Positions 1 through 8,389 of a stretch of 64,000 nt of DNA are shown in pieces. The notes below the pieces were generated by a model that saw only the letters and a list, made by a program, of their open reading frames with translations, searched no databases and had not been told where the DNA came from. Numbering within the stretch: position 1 is the stretch's first letter; each line of letters opens with the position of its first letter. Made by a program: the position numbers and the translations under genes. The stretch comes from Aliiruegeria haliotis (GTDB lineage: Bacteria; Pseudomonadota; Alphaproteobacteria; Rhodobacterales; Rhodobacteraceae). The DNA lies in the NCBI RefSeq assembly GCF_003003255.1, contig NZ_PVTD01000001.1:186001-250000 (forward strand), in the 5' to 3' direction.

Positions 1-298
1 CCGATGTCGGTCCCGCATCCAAGTCATAATGTAATGTGAATGTGTTGATGGATCAAGGGGCGGGTGCATGACCTTCGCCACCCCGGGGCGAGAAAAACAC
101 CGGCGGCATGTCTGCAGGAACCGTGGACCCGTCCCAGGGAACGCCGAATCGCTTTTCAAGAGATGATTCGGTGATGCCGTGCAGTGCTTTCATGTGCCGC
201 AGCCCGATCCGATACTCTTGTTGCCGATAGTGTTGTAGAATTGGCGGGACGACCGTCGATACTCGTTGGCACGTCGAATTGGGAGGAAGGACTTCGGG
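1..298. other. leader region without a supported gene
   Basis: No reading frame here has coding character or a ribosome binding site. The right end must carry the promoter and leader of the barrel-protein gene that follows, whose Shine-Dalgarno-like GGGAGGAAGG is at 281-290. I could not assign a convincing -35/-10 pair. Confidence 0.5.
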
Positions 299-1066
299 AT
301 GAACAGATTTCTATGCACTGCCGTTGCGGCCGCATTGTCGACCATGGCTCCGATGGCCTCGGCACAAGGCACTTCGCCCTATGCAGGCACCAACGACTGG
401 GTCTACGAGCTCAAGCTCTATCTCTGGGGAACCGAGATCAAGGAGACCGCCGGTGGCAAGGAGCTTGCAATCGGGTTCGACAAGATCGTGGAGAACCTCA
501 ACTTCGCACTGATGGGGGCGCTTGTTGCATTCCGGGATCCGTGGCTCGTCTTTGGCGAGTTTTCCTACGCGCACCTGACCAAGGACGGAGACAGGAGCTT
601 TGCGCTCGCTCCCGGCGAACCCGCTGGCGGTATCGACGCATTCGGTGACGTCGACATCAAGGAGCGGATCTTTTCCTTCGGCGGCGGGTACAAGCTGGCG
701 CAGACCGACAGCTACCAACTCTACGGAACCTTCGGCGCGCGCTATCTGAACCTCGACACGGATTTCCAGGTGGATGCAAATGCCCAGTCTTTCAAGTTCA
801 GCGACAGTGCCTCCTACTGGGATGCAGTCGTCGGACTGAACGGCCGGGCGATGATCAACGAAAACTGGTTCGTGCCGTTCAACTTCGACATCGGCACCGG
901 TCAGTCCGACATGACGTGGCAGGCCTTGGTCGGCATCGGGTATGAATATGGCCGTGGCGATGTTGTGTTCGGATACCGGGAGATGGACTGGGATCTGCCC
1001 GAGGACGAGTTTGTCACCAGCTACAACAAGGCCGGTCCGTTCCTGCTCTGGAATATCCGCTTCTGA
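299..1066 (+). CDS. outer-membrane beta-barrel protein with signal peptide
   Basis: Predicted 255-residue secreted protein. The ATG at 299 is chosen over an in-frame upstream ATG at 266 because GGGAGGAAGG sits just ahead of it and because this start gives a clean signal peptide (MNRFLC, hydrophobic stretch, ASAQG cleavage region around residue 23). The mature part has alternating hydrophobic/aromatic strands, many Tyr/Trp/Gly residues and ends in an aromatic residue (WNIRF), as outer-membrane barrels with a C-terminal Phe do. The size suits an 8-10-strand OmpA/OmpW-like barrel. No specific family is recognised, and the function (small-solute passage or structural) is unknown. It is apparently monocistronic. 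Confidence 0.7.
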   Translation: MNRFLCTAVAAALSTMAPMASAQGTSPYAGTNDWVYELKLYLWGTEIKETAGGKELAIGFDKIVENLNFALMGALVAFRDPWLVFGEFSYAHLTKDGDRSFALAPGEPAGGIDAFGDVDIKERIFSFGGGYKLAQTDSYQLYGTFGARYLNLDTDFQVDANAQSFKFSDSASYWDAVVGLNGRAMINENWFVPFNFDIGTGQSDMTWQALVGIGYEYGRGDVVFGYREMDWDLPEDEFVTSYNKAGPFLLWNIRF

Positions 1067-1254
1067 GGTCGTTTCAATCCCGGCAAACGAAGGCGCGGGC
1101 GCACGCAACACGGCGGCCGCAGCCTGCGGCATTGCGCATGAGGTCGAGCCTGCCGTGACCCGATGGATGCCTTCCGCGCGGTGTCGATTGAAGCACCTGA
1201 CGGTTCTGCTAGGGTTCGTGACAGACGGATTGGGGAAGTACGCGGAGGATCCTT

Positions 1255-3462
1255 GTGGTGACTTATGTCGAGCGCAGCGGGCTGCAGGTTGAAGAGCATC
1301 TGGCGCGGTTCATCGAAGAGGAAGCCGTGCCGGGCACGGGTGTTCCGTCCGAGGCGGTTTGGGAAGGGCTGGCTGCGATCGTGTCGGAATTCGGTCCCCG
1401 CAACAAGGCGGCGCTGGAAACCCGGGCGCGGATTCATCAGCAGATCGATTCGTGGCATCTGAACAACCGCGACGGTGGGCACAACCCCTTGGCCTACCGT
1501 GCGTTTTTGGAGGAGATCGGGTACCTCGTGCCGGAGCCCGAGCCGTTTTCCATCGATGTGGACAATGTCGATCCGGAGTTCACCTCCATCGCCGGACCGC
1601 AGCTCGTGGTCCCGATCACCAACGCGCGCTACGCCTTGAATGCGGCCAATGCGCGGTGGGGCAGCCTGTATGACGCGCTCTACGGCACTGACGCGCTGGG
1701 AAGCCTGCCGGAAGGGGCAGGCTACGATGCCGCGCGGGGCGCGCAGGTGATCGACTGGGCCAAGGCGCATCTCGACAAGGTCGTCCCCCTTGGGGCGGGC
1801 ACCTGGTCAGAGTTGACGGGGGTGACGTTCGACGGGCCGAACCTTGGTCTGTTGCTGGGCGAGGCGGTGACCGCGCTCGCCGATCCGGGCGGCTTCGCGG
1901 GAACGGTCATCAATCCCGACACCGGGGCCCTGGCAGAGGTGTTGCTGCGGGTGAACGGGTTGCATATTCGCATCGTCTTCGACCCCACGACGGAAGTGGG
2001 GGCCGCCGATCCGGCGGGCATCTCCGACATCATCGTCGAGGCCGCGGTGTCCACGATCATGGACATGGAAGACAGCGTGGCCTGCGTCGACGGGCCGGAC
2101 AAGGCGCTGGCCTATCGCAACTGGCTCGGCCTGATGAAAGGCGACCTGACCGAGGAGGTCAGAAAGGGCGGCAAGACCTTCACCCGGGCACTGAACCCCG
2201 ACATCCCTTATACCGCGACGGATGGCAGCCCGAGGGTCCTCAAGGGGCGGTCGCTGATGTTGGTACGCAATGTGGGGCACCTGATGACCACGCCAGCGGT
2301 TCTGGATCCGGAGGGTAAGGAGATCGGCGAAGGGCTGATGGATGCGCTCCTTTCCACCCTGATCGCGATGCATGATCTGTCGCGCGAAGGCGGGCCGGTC
2401 AACGGCACTGAGGGGTCGGTCTATGTCGTGAAGCCGAAGATGCACGGGCCCGACGAGGTGGCGCTGACGGATGACCTGTTTTCACGCGTGGAGGAGCTCC
2501 TGGGCCTGCCGCGTTATACCGTCAAGATCGGTATCATGGACGAAGAACGGCGGACCTCCGCGAACCTTGCCGCCTGCATCCACGCCGCGCGTCATCGTGT
2601 CTGCTTCATCAACACCGGGTTCCTGGATCGGACCGGTGACGAGACCTCCACCTCCATGGAAGCCGGACCGATGGTGCCGAAGGCGGAGATGAAGAGCGCG
2701 CTGTGGCTGAAGACCTACGAGGATCGCAACGTCGACATCGGGCTCGCCTGTGGTCTGAAAGGGCGGGCGCAGATCGGCAAGGGCATGTGGGCGATGCCCG
2801 ACCTGATGGCCGATATGCTGGCACAGAAGATCGCCCATCCGCTCGCCGGTGCGAATTGCGCCTGGGTGCCGAGCCCCACGGCCGCTGTACTGCACGCCAC
2901 CCACTACCACATCGTGAATGTCGCCGACCGGCAGGACGAGATCGCCCAGGAGAGCGGTGGCGCGCCACGCGGTTCGCTCGACGATCTGCTGACAATCCCG
3001 TTGCTGGAGCGCGACCTCTCGGCGGAAGAGATTGCCGCCGAAGTCGACAATTGCTGTCAGGGCATCCTGGGGTATGTCGTGCGGTGGGTGAACCACGGTG
3101 TGGGGTGCTCCAAGGTGCCCGATATCAACGACGTTGGCCTGATGGAGGATCGCGCGACCTGTCGGATCTCAAGCCAGGCGCTGGTCAACTGGCTGCACCA
3201 CCGCATCGTTGACGAAGCCCAGGTCATGAAGGCGATGCGGCGGATGGCAGAGAAGGTGGATGCGCAGAACGCCGGCGACCCGGAATATCGGCCGATGGCG
3301 CCCGAGTTTGGCAGCCATGCCTTTCAGGCGGCCTGTGATCTGGTGTTCAACGATGGCAACTGGCCGTCCGGCTACACGGAGCCTACGCTGCACTACCGCC
3401 GCTTGCAGGTGAAGGCGAAGGAGGCGCGCCGTGCCGCCGAGGCCGCCGTCAGGAAGGGCTAG
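1255..3462 (+). CDS. glcB: malate synthase G
   Basis: Condenses glyoxylate with acetyl-CoA to give malate; a cytosolic enzyme of the glyoxylate shunt or ethylmalonyl-CoA pathway. At 735 residues it matches the long G isoform (about 720) rather than the A isoform (about 530). Visible hallmarks are the catalytic-region motif IMDEERRTSANL near residue 425, the magnesium/glyoxylate region MDMEDSVACVD near residue 265, and the C-terminal domain with HHRI/GSHAFQAACDL segments. The start is a GTG at 1255 preceded by CGGAGGA; a second GTG follows immediately. No glycolate oxidase genes adjoin it, so the source of glyoxylate is not shown by context. Identification is firm. Confidence 0.97.
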   Translation: MVTYVERSGLQVEEHLARFIEEEAVPGTGVPSEAVWEGLAAIVSEFGPRNKAALETRARIHQQIDSWHLNNRDGGHNPLAYRAFLEEIGYLVPEPEPFSIDVDNVDPEFTSIAGPQLVVPITNARYALNAANARWGSLYDALYGTDALGSLPEGAGYDAARGAQVIDWAKAHLDKVVPLGAGTWSELTGVTFDGPNLGLLLGEAVTALADPGGFAGTVINPDTGALAEVLLRVNGLHIRIVFDPTTEVGAADPAGISDIIVEAAVSTIMDMEDSVACVDGPDKALAYRNWLGLMKGDLTEEVRKGGKTFTRALNPDIPYTATDGSPRVLKGRSLMLVRNVGHLMTTPAVLDPEGKEIGEGLMDALLSTLIAMHDLSREGGPVNGTEGSVYVVKPKMHGPDEVALTDDLFSRVEELLGLPRYTVKIGIMDEERRTSANLAACIHAARHRVCFINTGFLDRTGDETSTSMEAGPMVPKAEMKSALWLKTYEDRNVDIGLACGLKGRAQIGKGMWAMPDLMADMLAQKIAHPLAGANCAWVPSPTAAVLHATHYHIVNVADRQDEIAQESGGAPRGSLDDLLTIPLLERDLSAEEIAAEVDNCCQGILGYVVRWVNHGVGCSKVPDINDVGLMEDRATCRISSQALVNWLHHRIVDEAQVMKAMRRMAEKVDAQNAGDPEYRPMAPEFGSHAFQAACDLVFNDGNWPSGYTEPTLHYRRLQVKAKEARRAAEAAVRKG

Positions 3463-3769
3463 CTTCCGGGGCATCGGTGTTCTGCCACACATCGGCCTGC
3501 ACAAGGGGAACGGCAGGTCGGATGGCTCCCGCCCGTCGTCGCCGCATCGAAGATGCATCTCCTCCCGTTGGGCGTGGCGCCCTTCGGGCGCGGCGCGCTG
3601 CAGAAGCCAAGCTCACCCGCCGCACCGCAGGTGCACGCCGCGAAGCGGCGCTGTCGCCGCTCGGGCTCTGCCCGGCGGCTGTCACCCCCCCCTCGCGGGC
3701 ACCACAGCGCCATTTGACCGCCCGAACCGTTTGTGCGCGGATCGGGCGGCGCAAAGTCAGGCCGAAGCT
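3463..3769. other. convergent intergenic region
   Basis: About 300 bases between the convergent malate synthase and HlyD-type genes. No coding frame is supported. It holds one copy of a structured dispersed repeat (3524-3596) and several further GC-rich inverted repeats (for example around 3640-3680) that could act as transcription barriers. There is no clear U-tract terminator. Confidence 0.5.
3524..3596. repeat. dispersed intergenic repeat, copy A
   Basis: This stretch matches 21316-21387 over about 70 bases with the same block order: GGCTCCCGCCCGTC, then CGCATCGAAGATGC, then GGGCGTGGCGC and a GC-rich hairpin. It contains two small inverted repeats: GCATC-GAA-GATGC at 3544-3556 and GCGCCC-TTC-GGGCGC at 3577-3591. 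In copy B the second stem has a different sequence (CGCGCC-TTC-GGCGCG) yet still pairs fully, which suggests that structure is kept. It lies 61 bases after the malate synthase stop. It resembles REP-type intergenic elements; no function is assigned. Confidence 0.7.
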
Positions 3770-5005
3770 TCAGTGGCCCCCGGTCAGGACAAGGCCGTTG
3801 ACCGGCAGCATAAGGGCCTGAATGCGCAGGATCAGTGCGTGAACCAGTCCGACCGTATCCACCATGTGCAGGTAGAGGCCATGCCAGAACCCGAACTCTT
3901 CGGTCGCAAGGCGCTCGTGGTTGTCGGTGTAGAGGTTCAGGATGCACTTCGAGCCCGGGGCAATCCGATCGGTCGACCCCTCGAAAACCTCTTCGACCTG
4001 GACCAGCAATGTCCCCGGACGCGCGCGATCCTGGACGTCGAGCAGCTGGTCCGACGGACGAAATTGACCGGTCGCAACAACAGGAGGCAGGGCCGACACC
4101 CGGACCGGCACGATGAAGAAGGGCTGTGACAGACAGGTCATCTCACCGATCATGCCCAGCTTGATCACCTGGGCATTCAGTTGGTTGAAGCCGGCCTGGA
4201 AGATGCCGTCCCCGACCGCCGGTGGTACCAGAAGTCCGGCCGGGCGCATGAACGGATTGACGATGTCGCCAACCTGCAGCCCGAATTGCTGCACTACTCC
4301 GTTGACCCCGGCGTAGACTTCCATCTTCGACAGCGCGGTATTGGCCTCCTCCAACTGGGCCTTGGCCGTTTCCAGCTTGGCAGGCAGGGACCTGGTCAGC
4401 TTCGTTTCCACGGCCTTGTACTGCGCCTGTGCCGTCTCATAGGCACCGAGACGGGAATCGACCGTATTCTCGAGCCGCTCCACCTCGCGCGGGCTGGTCG
4501 CGGGTGAGCCCTCCGCGAGCAACTGGGCCCGTATTTCGAGTTCTTCCTCGGCCTGCGTGAGCGCGCCTTGCGCCTGATCCACGGCACCCTGCGCCGCGGC
4601 GAGTTCGGCTTCTGCCGTGTCGAACTCCGCCTCGACCTCGGCCACGCGTTTCTCGGCACTGTCAACCGCGGCTCGTTGCGTCCTGTCGTCCAGGGTGAAA
4701 AGCAGATCCCCCTGCTTTACCTCGTCGTTGGTCGCGATGAAGATTTCCTTCACGCGGCCACTGCCCTCCGGCAGGATGGAGACGGTACGAAAGAAGGACG
4801 TCACGTTGGTGCTGGACGGGTGGTAGTAGAACACCACGGTGATCAGCGCGATCGTCAGCATGAGGCAGGTCGTCAGGCCGATCCGAAGCTCGTACCAGAC
4901 AGAGAAGAGCGTGATCTCGTGCCCGATCCGCTTCCCTTGCCGAAAGCGCCGATAGAGGTAGTCCGGCAGGAGTGTGAAGGTCGCGCAGAACAGGAGTTCA
5001 AGCAT
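3770..5005 (-). CDS. HlyD/EmrA-type membrane fusion protein
   Basis: A 411-residue inner-membrane-anchored periplasmic adaptor. The N terminus has two hydrophobic segments (about residues 1-15 and 45-62). A short beta strand/lipoyl half follows (VKEIFIATNDEVKQGDLLF, about 85-103), then a long alpha-helical coiled-coil hairpin rich in Glu/Ala/Gln (about 108-215), the second lipoyl half (GVNGVVQQFGLQVGDIV) and a beta-barrel. This is the plan of HlyD-family adaptors such as E. coli YibH/YiaV. It overlaps the upstream small membrane protein gene by 8 bases, so the two are translated together. No inner-membrane pump or TolC gene adjoins, so the substrate is unknown. A role in envelope homeostasis or drug/metabolite export is likely by family only. 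Confidence 0.85.
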   Translation of the reverse strand: MLELLFCATFTLLPDYLYRRFRQGKRIGHEITLFSVWYELRIGLTTCLMLTIALITVVFYYHPSSTNVTSFFRTVSILPEGSGRVKEIFIATNDEVKQGDLLFTLDDRTQRAAVDSAEKRVAEVEAEFDTAEAELAAAQGAVDQAQGALTQAEEELEIRAQLLAEGSPATSPREVERLENTVDSRLGAYETAQAQYKAVETKLTRSLPAKLETAKAQLEEANTALSKMEVYAGVNGVVQQFGLQVGDIVNPFMRPAGLLVPPAVGDGIFQAGFNQLNAQVIKLGMIGEMTCLSQPFFIVPVRVSALPPVVATGQFRPSDQLLDVQDRARPGTLLVQVEEVFEGSTDRIAPGSKCILNLYTDNHERLATEEFGFWHGLYLHMVDTVGLVHALILRIQALMLPVNGLVLTGGH

Positions 5006-5462
5006 TCTTTTCTCCCTCCGCTGCGTCGCGGTCTTCCCAGGCGTCGCGATCGACGAAATCGCTCTGCGCGGCCCGTGTATAGCGAGTCACATCGGCACTC
5101 GGTTCAGGCTCAGGCGCCTCGGAGCCTGACATCTTCTGGAGAGACATGGCAATCGAGCGCAAGGGCGTCAGGAAATCGGGCAACGAGATCGCCGCGAGCA
5201 GCAGGGCACCGATCCAGAACGCATTGTTGTGGGTCAGAAGCCCGATCAGCGCGAGGATCGCGACAAGCTGATACTGCGCGGGGCTCTTGGAATGGGCCAT
5301 CTGTTCGGGAAGCGCATGCAGCTTGAAGTAGAAGATCCCGAGCCCGAGGATGAGCAGGATCACAAAGGTGGCCACGACCACGAAGAGCACGTCCGTCTGT
5401 CCCGGCACACTCACATAGCTCGGAAGGTGCGGCAATTCCGTGCCGCCGGTTCCATCGGCCAT
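4998..5462 (-). CDS. small two-segment inner-membrane protein, partner of HlyD-type protein
   Basis: A 154-residue protein. The reading frame stays open far upstream, but the ATG at 5462 is chosen because GGAGGAGG precedes it and because hydrophobic protein sequence starts only here. Residues about 24-46 form one membrane span. About 61-98 give a second hydrophobic region, probably one or two spans (LVAILALIGLLTHNNAFWIG). The tail is highly charged (Asp/Glu/Arg). Small membrane proteins of this kind (YibI/YiaW, DUF3302-like) are commonly paired with YibH/YiaV-type HlyD proteins, and the 8-base overlap with the next gene fits that. I cannot name the family with certainty. Confidence 0.75.
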   Translation of the reverse strand: MADGTGGTELPHLPSYVSVPGQTDVLFVVVATFVILLILGLGIFYFKLHALPEQMAHSKSPAQYQLVAILALIGLLTHNNAFWIGALLLAAISLPDFLTPLRSIAMSLQKMSGSEAPEPEPSADVTRYTRAAQSDFVDRDAWEDRDAAEGEKNA

Positions 5463-5643
5463 AGCGACCTCCTCCAGAAATTTCTTGCGGGCCGCACCTT
5501 TGGCGGTCGCTCGGGAACTTTCCTCGCATATTTGCAGGGTTGGACCAAGTGGCCAAATGGACCTGAGCGTCGGCGCCGGCCGTGTCCCTGTAGCCCGACG
5601 TCGCGCGCTGCGATATGGCAGGGAAGAAGAGAGGACGGACGCA

Positions 5644-6522
5644 ATGCTCGACCTGCGGGATCTTGAGTTTCTGAGCGCGCTCGCGCTGCACAAGCACTTT
5701 GCCAGGGCGGCGGAGGCCTGCGGGGTGTCACAGCCTGCCTTCTCCATGCGAATCCGCAAGATCGAAGAGCGGTTGGATACGCAGATCGTCCGGCGCGGCA
5801 ACCGGTTTCAGGGGCTGACCACCGAGGGCGAGACCGTCGTGCGGCATGCCCGCCGGGTACTAGACGAGGTCAAGGCTCTTGAGCAGGAGATCCGCGCCGT
5901 CCGTGGCGAGATCTCGGGCGAGCTTGCGCTCGGGGTAATCCCCACGGCGATGGCCTATGCCGGACGACTGGTGCAGCGGCTCAGGCAGGCGCATCCCGGC
6001 ATCACGGTGCGATTGCAGGCGGCCTCCTCGCTGGCGGTGCAGCAGGGGATCGAGCACGGGGTGTTCGATGCGGGCATCACCTATACCGAAGGCGCGTCCC
6101 CGGACCTCATGCGGATCGAGCCTATCTACGAGGAAAGCTATGTCCTGCTGGCGCCGCGCGCATTGGCGCCGCGATTGACGGGTCAGGTCGGGTGGGCGGA
6201 GTTGGCCGAGGTGCCGCTGAGCCTTCTGGAACCCGGGATGCAAAACCGCCGCATACTCGACCAGGTTTTCGAGGACGTCGGCGTCCACCCCCATGTGGTG
6301 GCGGAAACCAGTGGTTTCACCGCATCGCTGGTGATGACGGTCGAAGGTCTTGCCGCGACAGTGGTGCCTCGCGTCCTTCTGGAAAGCCTCGGCGGGTTCG
6401 AAGCGACGGTCGCGCTGCCCCTTGTCGATCCGGTGGTGGAGAAGTCGGTCAGCCTTGTCACGCCGGTCCGTGGAGCCGGGCTGCCGACGGTCGCGGCGCT
6501 GCGGCGGGTTCTTGACGTCTAG
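5644..6522 (+). CDS. LysR-family transcriptional regulator, probable formate dehydrogenase regulator
   Basis: A 292-residue LysR-type regulator. The ATG at 5644 follows a GAGAGGAC ribosome site; the open frame further upstream lacks any motif. Residues 1-60 form the winged helix-turn-helix (FLSALALHKHFARAAEACG, SQPAFSMRIRKIEERL), followed by a linker helix and a two-lobed effector domain from about residue 90. It is transcribed in the same direction as the formate dehydrogenase genes that begin about 90 bases later. It is divergent from the small membrane-protein gene, so the 5463-5643 gap serves both. LysR genes next to NAD-dependent formate dehydrogenase operons are common, so local control of the downstream genes is the likely role. 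Confidence 0.88.
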   Translation: MLDLRDLEFLSALALHKHFARAAEACGVSQPAFSMRIRKIEERLDTQIVRRGNRFQGLTTEGETVVRHARRVLDEVKALEQEIRAVRGEISGELALGVIPTAMAYAGRLVQRLRQAHPGITVRLQAASSLAVQQGIEHGVFDAGITYTEGASPDLMRIEPIYEESYVLLAPRALAPRLTGQVGWAELAEVPLSLLEPGMQNRRILDQVFEDVGVHPHVVAETSGFTASLVMTVEGLAATVVPRVLLESLGGFEATVALPLVDPVVEKSVSLVTPVRGAGLPTVAALRRVLDV

Positions 6523-6613
6523 TCGATAACACGCGCTTATTGCTTCTTCAAAATCGGTGATTTGACGATCCATTCCGCTGATGCAACGCTCCTTTGATGA
6601 GGGAGGGCACCTG

Positions 6614-8305
6614 ATGGCACCATTGGATGATCAGAAAGGCATCTGGAAGCGGAAGGGCACCGGCAAGAGCCGCAAGACCCCGAAGGGTCGGCAGGCGGAG
6701 GACGGTGCGCTGCGGGAGGTGCGCGCGCTGCTGGGGGATCGACCCCGCCGGCACGATCTTCTGATCGAGTTCCTCCACCTGATTCAGGATCGGCATGGAC
6801 ATCTCTCGGCCGCCCATATCTGCGCACTCGCCGAGGAGTTGCGGCTGGCGCAGGCCGAGGTGTACGAGGTCGCCACCTTCTATGCCCATTTCGACGTCGT
6901 CCGAGAGGGAGAGACACCGCCCCCCGCGCTGACGATCCGGGTGTGCGATTCCCTTTCCTGCGAGATGGCAGGGGCCCAGGCGCTGAAGGCGGCCCTGGAG
7001 GCGGGAACCGATCCGGCGGAGGTGCGTGTGCTCCGTGCCCCCTGCATGGGCCGTTGCGATACCGCACCCGCCGTGGAGTTGGGCCACAACCACGTCGACC
7101 ATGCCACGGCGGAGAAGGTGATCGCGGCCATGCACGCCGGGGAGGTCGAGCCACGCATTCCTGACTACAAACGCTACGCGGAATACCTTGCCGACGGTGG
7201 CTATCGCACCCTCGTCGCGCTTCGGGAGAACGGCGACTGGGAAGATTTGCAAGAGAAGATCTCGGAAGCGGGATTGCGCGGCATGGGCGGCGCAGGCTTC
7301 CCGTCCGGCAAGAAATGGGGGTTTGTTCGGGCCAATCCGGGGCCACGCTACCTTGCGGTGAACGGCGACGAAGGCGAGCCCGGCACGTTTAAGGACCGCC
7401 ACCACATCGAGCGCGACCCCCACATGTTCCTTGAAGGCATGCTGATCGCCGCCTGGGCGGTGGAGGCAGAGAAATGCTACCTCTACATGCGCGACGAATA
7501 CCCGGCGGTGCTGTGGATCCTGCGACGTGCCATTTCACGGCTGGAGGCTGCGGGGATCGTCGCGCCTGGCTATATCGAACTTCGGCGCGGGGCAGGGGCC
7601 TACATCTGCGGCGAAGAAAGCGCGATGATCGAGTCGATCGAGGGCAAGCGCGGCATCCCGCGCCACCGCCCCCCTTTCGTGGCGCAGGTCGGCCTCTTCG
7701 GTCAGCCGACGCTCGTGCACAATGTCGAGTCGCTGTACTGGGTCGCCCGCGTGGCGCGCTTCGGCCCGGAGGTGATGAACAGCGTGGAGCGGAACGGGCG
7801 CACCGGGCTGCGGAACTACTCGGTGTCGGGTCGGGTGAAGGAGCCCGGCGTCTACCTGCTCCCCGCCGGGTCCACGATCCTCGATGTGATCGCGGCCGCT
7901 GGCGGCATGCTGGACGGCCACAGGTTCAAGGCGTTCCAGCCCGGCGGGCCGTCGTCGGGGCTGTTGCCTGCCTCTGTCGACGATGTGCCGCTCGACTTCG
8001 ATACGCTCCAGCCTTTCGGCACCTTCATCGGCTCGGCGGCGGTGGTGATCCTGTCGGACTGGGACGACTGCCGCGCCGCGGCGCTCAACATGATGCGCTT
8101 CTTCGAGGACGAAAGCTGCGGACAATGCACGCCCTGCCGGGTCGGCTGCGAGAAGGCGGTGAAGCTGATGCAGGCCGAGCGATGGGACGGCGCGTTGCTG
8201 GAGGACCTGTGCCAGGTGATGACGGATGCCTCCATCTGCGGCCTCGGGCAGGCGGCGCCCAACGCGATCCGCTCGACCTTGAAGTTTTTCCCGGAGGAGG
8301 TGTGA
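6614..8305 (+). CDS. NAD-dependent formate dehydrogenase, fused gamma-beta (24 kDa + 51 kDa) subunit
   Basis: Diaphorase subunit that passes electrons from formate oxidation to NAD+. It is 563 residues from the ATG at 6614, which follows GAGGGAGGG; the upstream ATG at 6581 lacks a good site. The N-terminal third is a NuoE/FdsG-like thioredoxin-fold module with a [2Fe-2S] set (CDSLSC, then CMGRC). The rest is a NuoF/FdsB-like flavoprotein with the NADH site GMGGAGFPSGKKWG, the FMN region NGDEGEPGTFKDR, GAGAYICGEESA, and the [4Fe-4S] motif ESCGQCTPCRVGC. A fused beta subunit of this length is characteristic of the two-subunit FDH1 of Methylorubrum extorquens (Fdh1B), in contrast to the separate FdsG and FdsB of Rhodobacter/Cupriavidus. 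The alpha subunit follows 84 bases later. Confidence 0.93.
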   Translation: MAPLDDQKGIWKRKGTGKSRKTPKGRQAEDGALREVRALLGDRPRRHDLLIEFLHLIQDRHGHLSAAHICALAEELRLAQAEVYEVATFYAHFDVVREGETPPPALTIRVCDSLSCEMAGAQALKAALEAGTDPAEVRVLRAPCMGRCDTAPAVELGHNHVDHATAEKVIAAMHAGEVEPRIPDYKRYAEYLADGGYRTLVALRENGDWEDLQEKISEAGLRGMGGAGFPSGKKWGFVRANPGPRYLAVNGDEGEPGTFKDRHHIERDPHMFLEGMLIAAWAVEAEKCYLYMRDEYPAVLWILRRAISRLEAAGIVAPGYIELRRGAGAYICGEESAMIESIEGKRGIPRHRPPFVAQVGLFGQPTLVHNVESLYWVARVARFGPEVMNSVERNGRTGLRNYSVSGRVKEPGVYLLPAGSTILDVIAAAGGMLDGHRFKAFQPGGPSSGLLPASVDDVPLDFDTLQPFGTFIGSAAVVILSDWDDCRAAALNMMRFFEDESCGQCTPCRVGCEKAVKLMQAERWDGALLEDLCQVMTDASICGLGQAAPNAIRSTLKFFPEEV

Positions 8306-8389
8306 TGCGAACGGCCCCCGGATCACGCTTCGGAACGGTTTCGACACAGGCGCATCGCACGGTCTGCCAGCACAAGAGGGAGCAGGGAC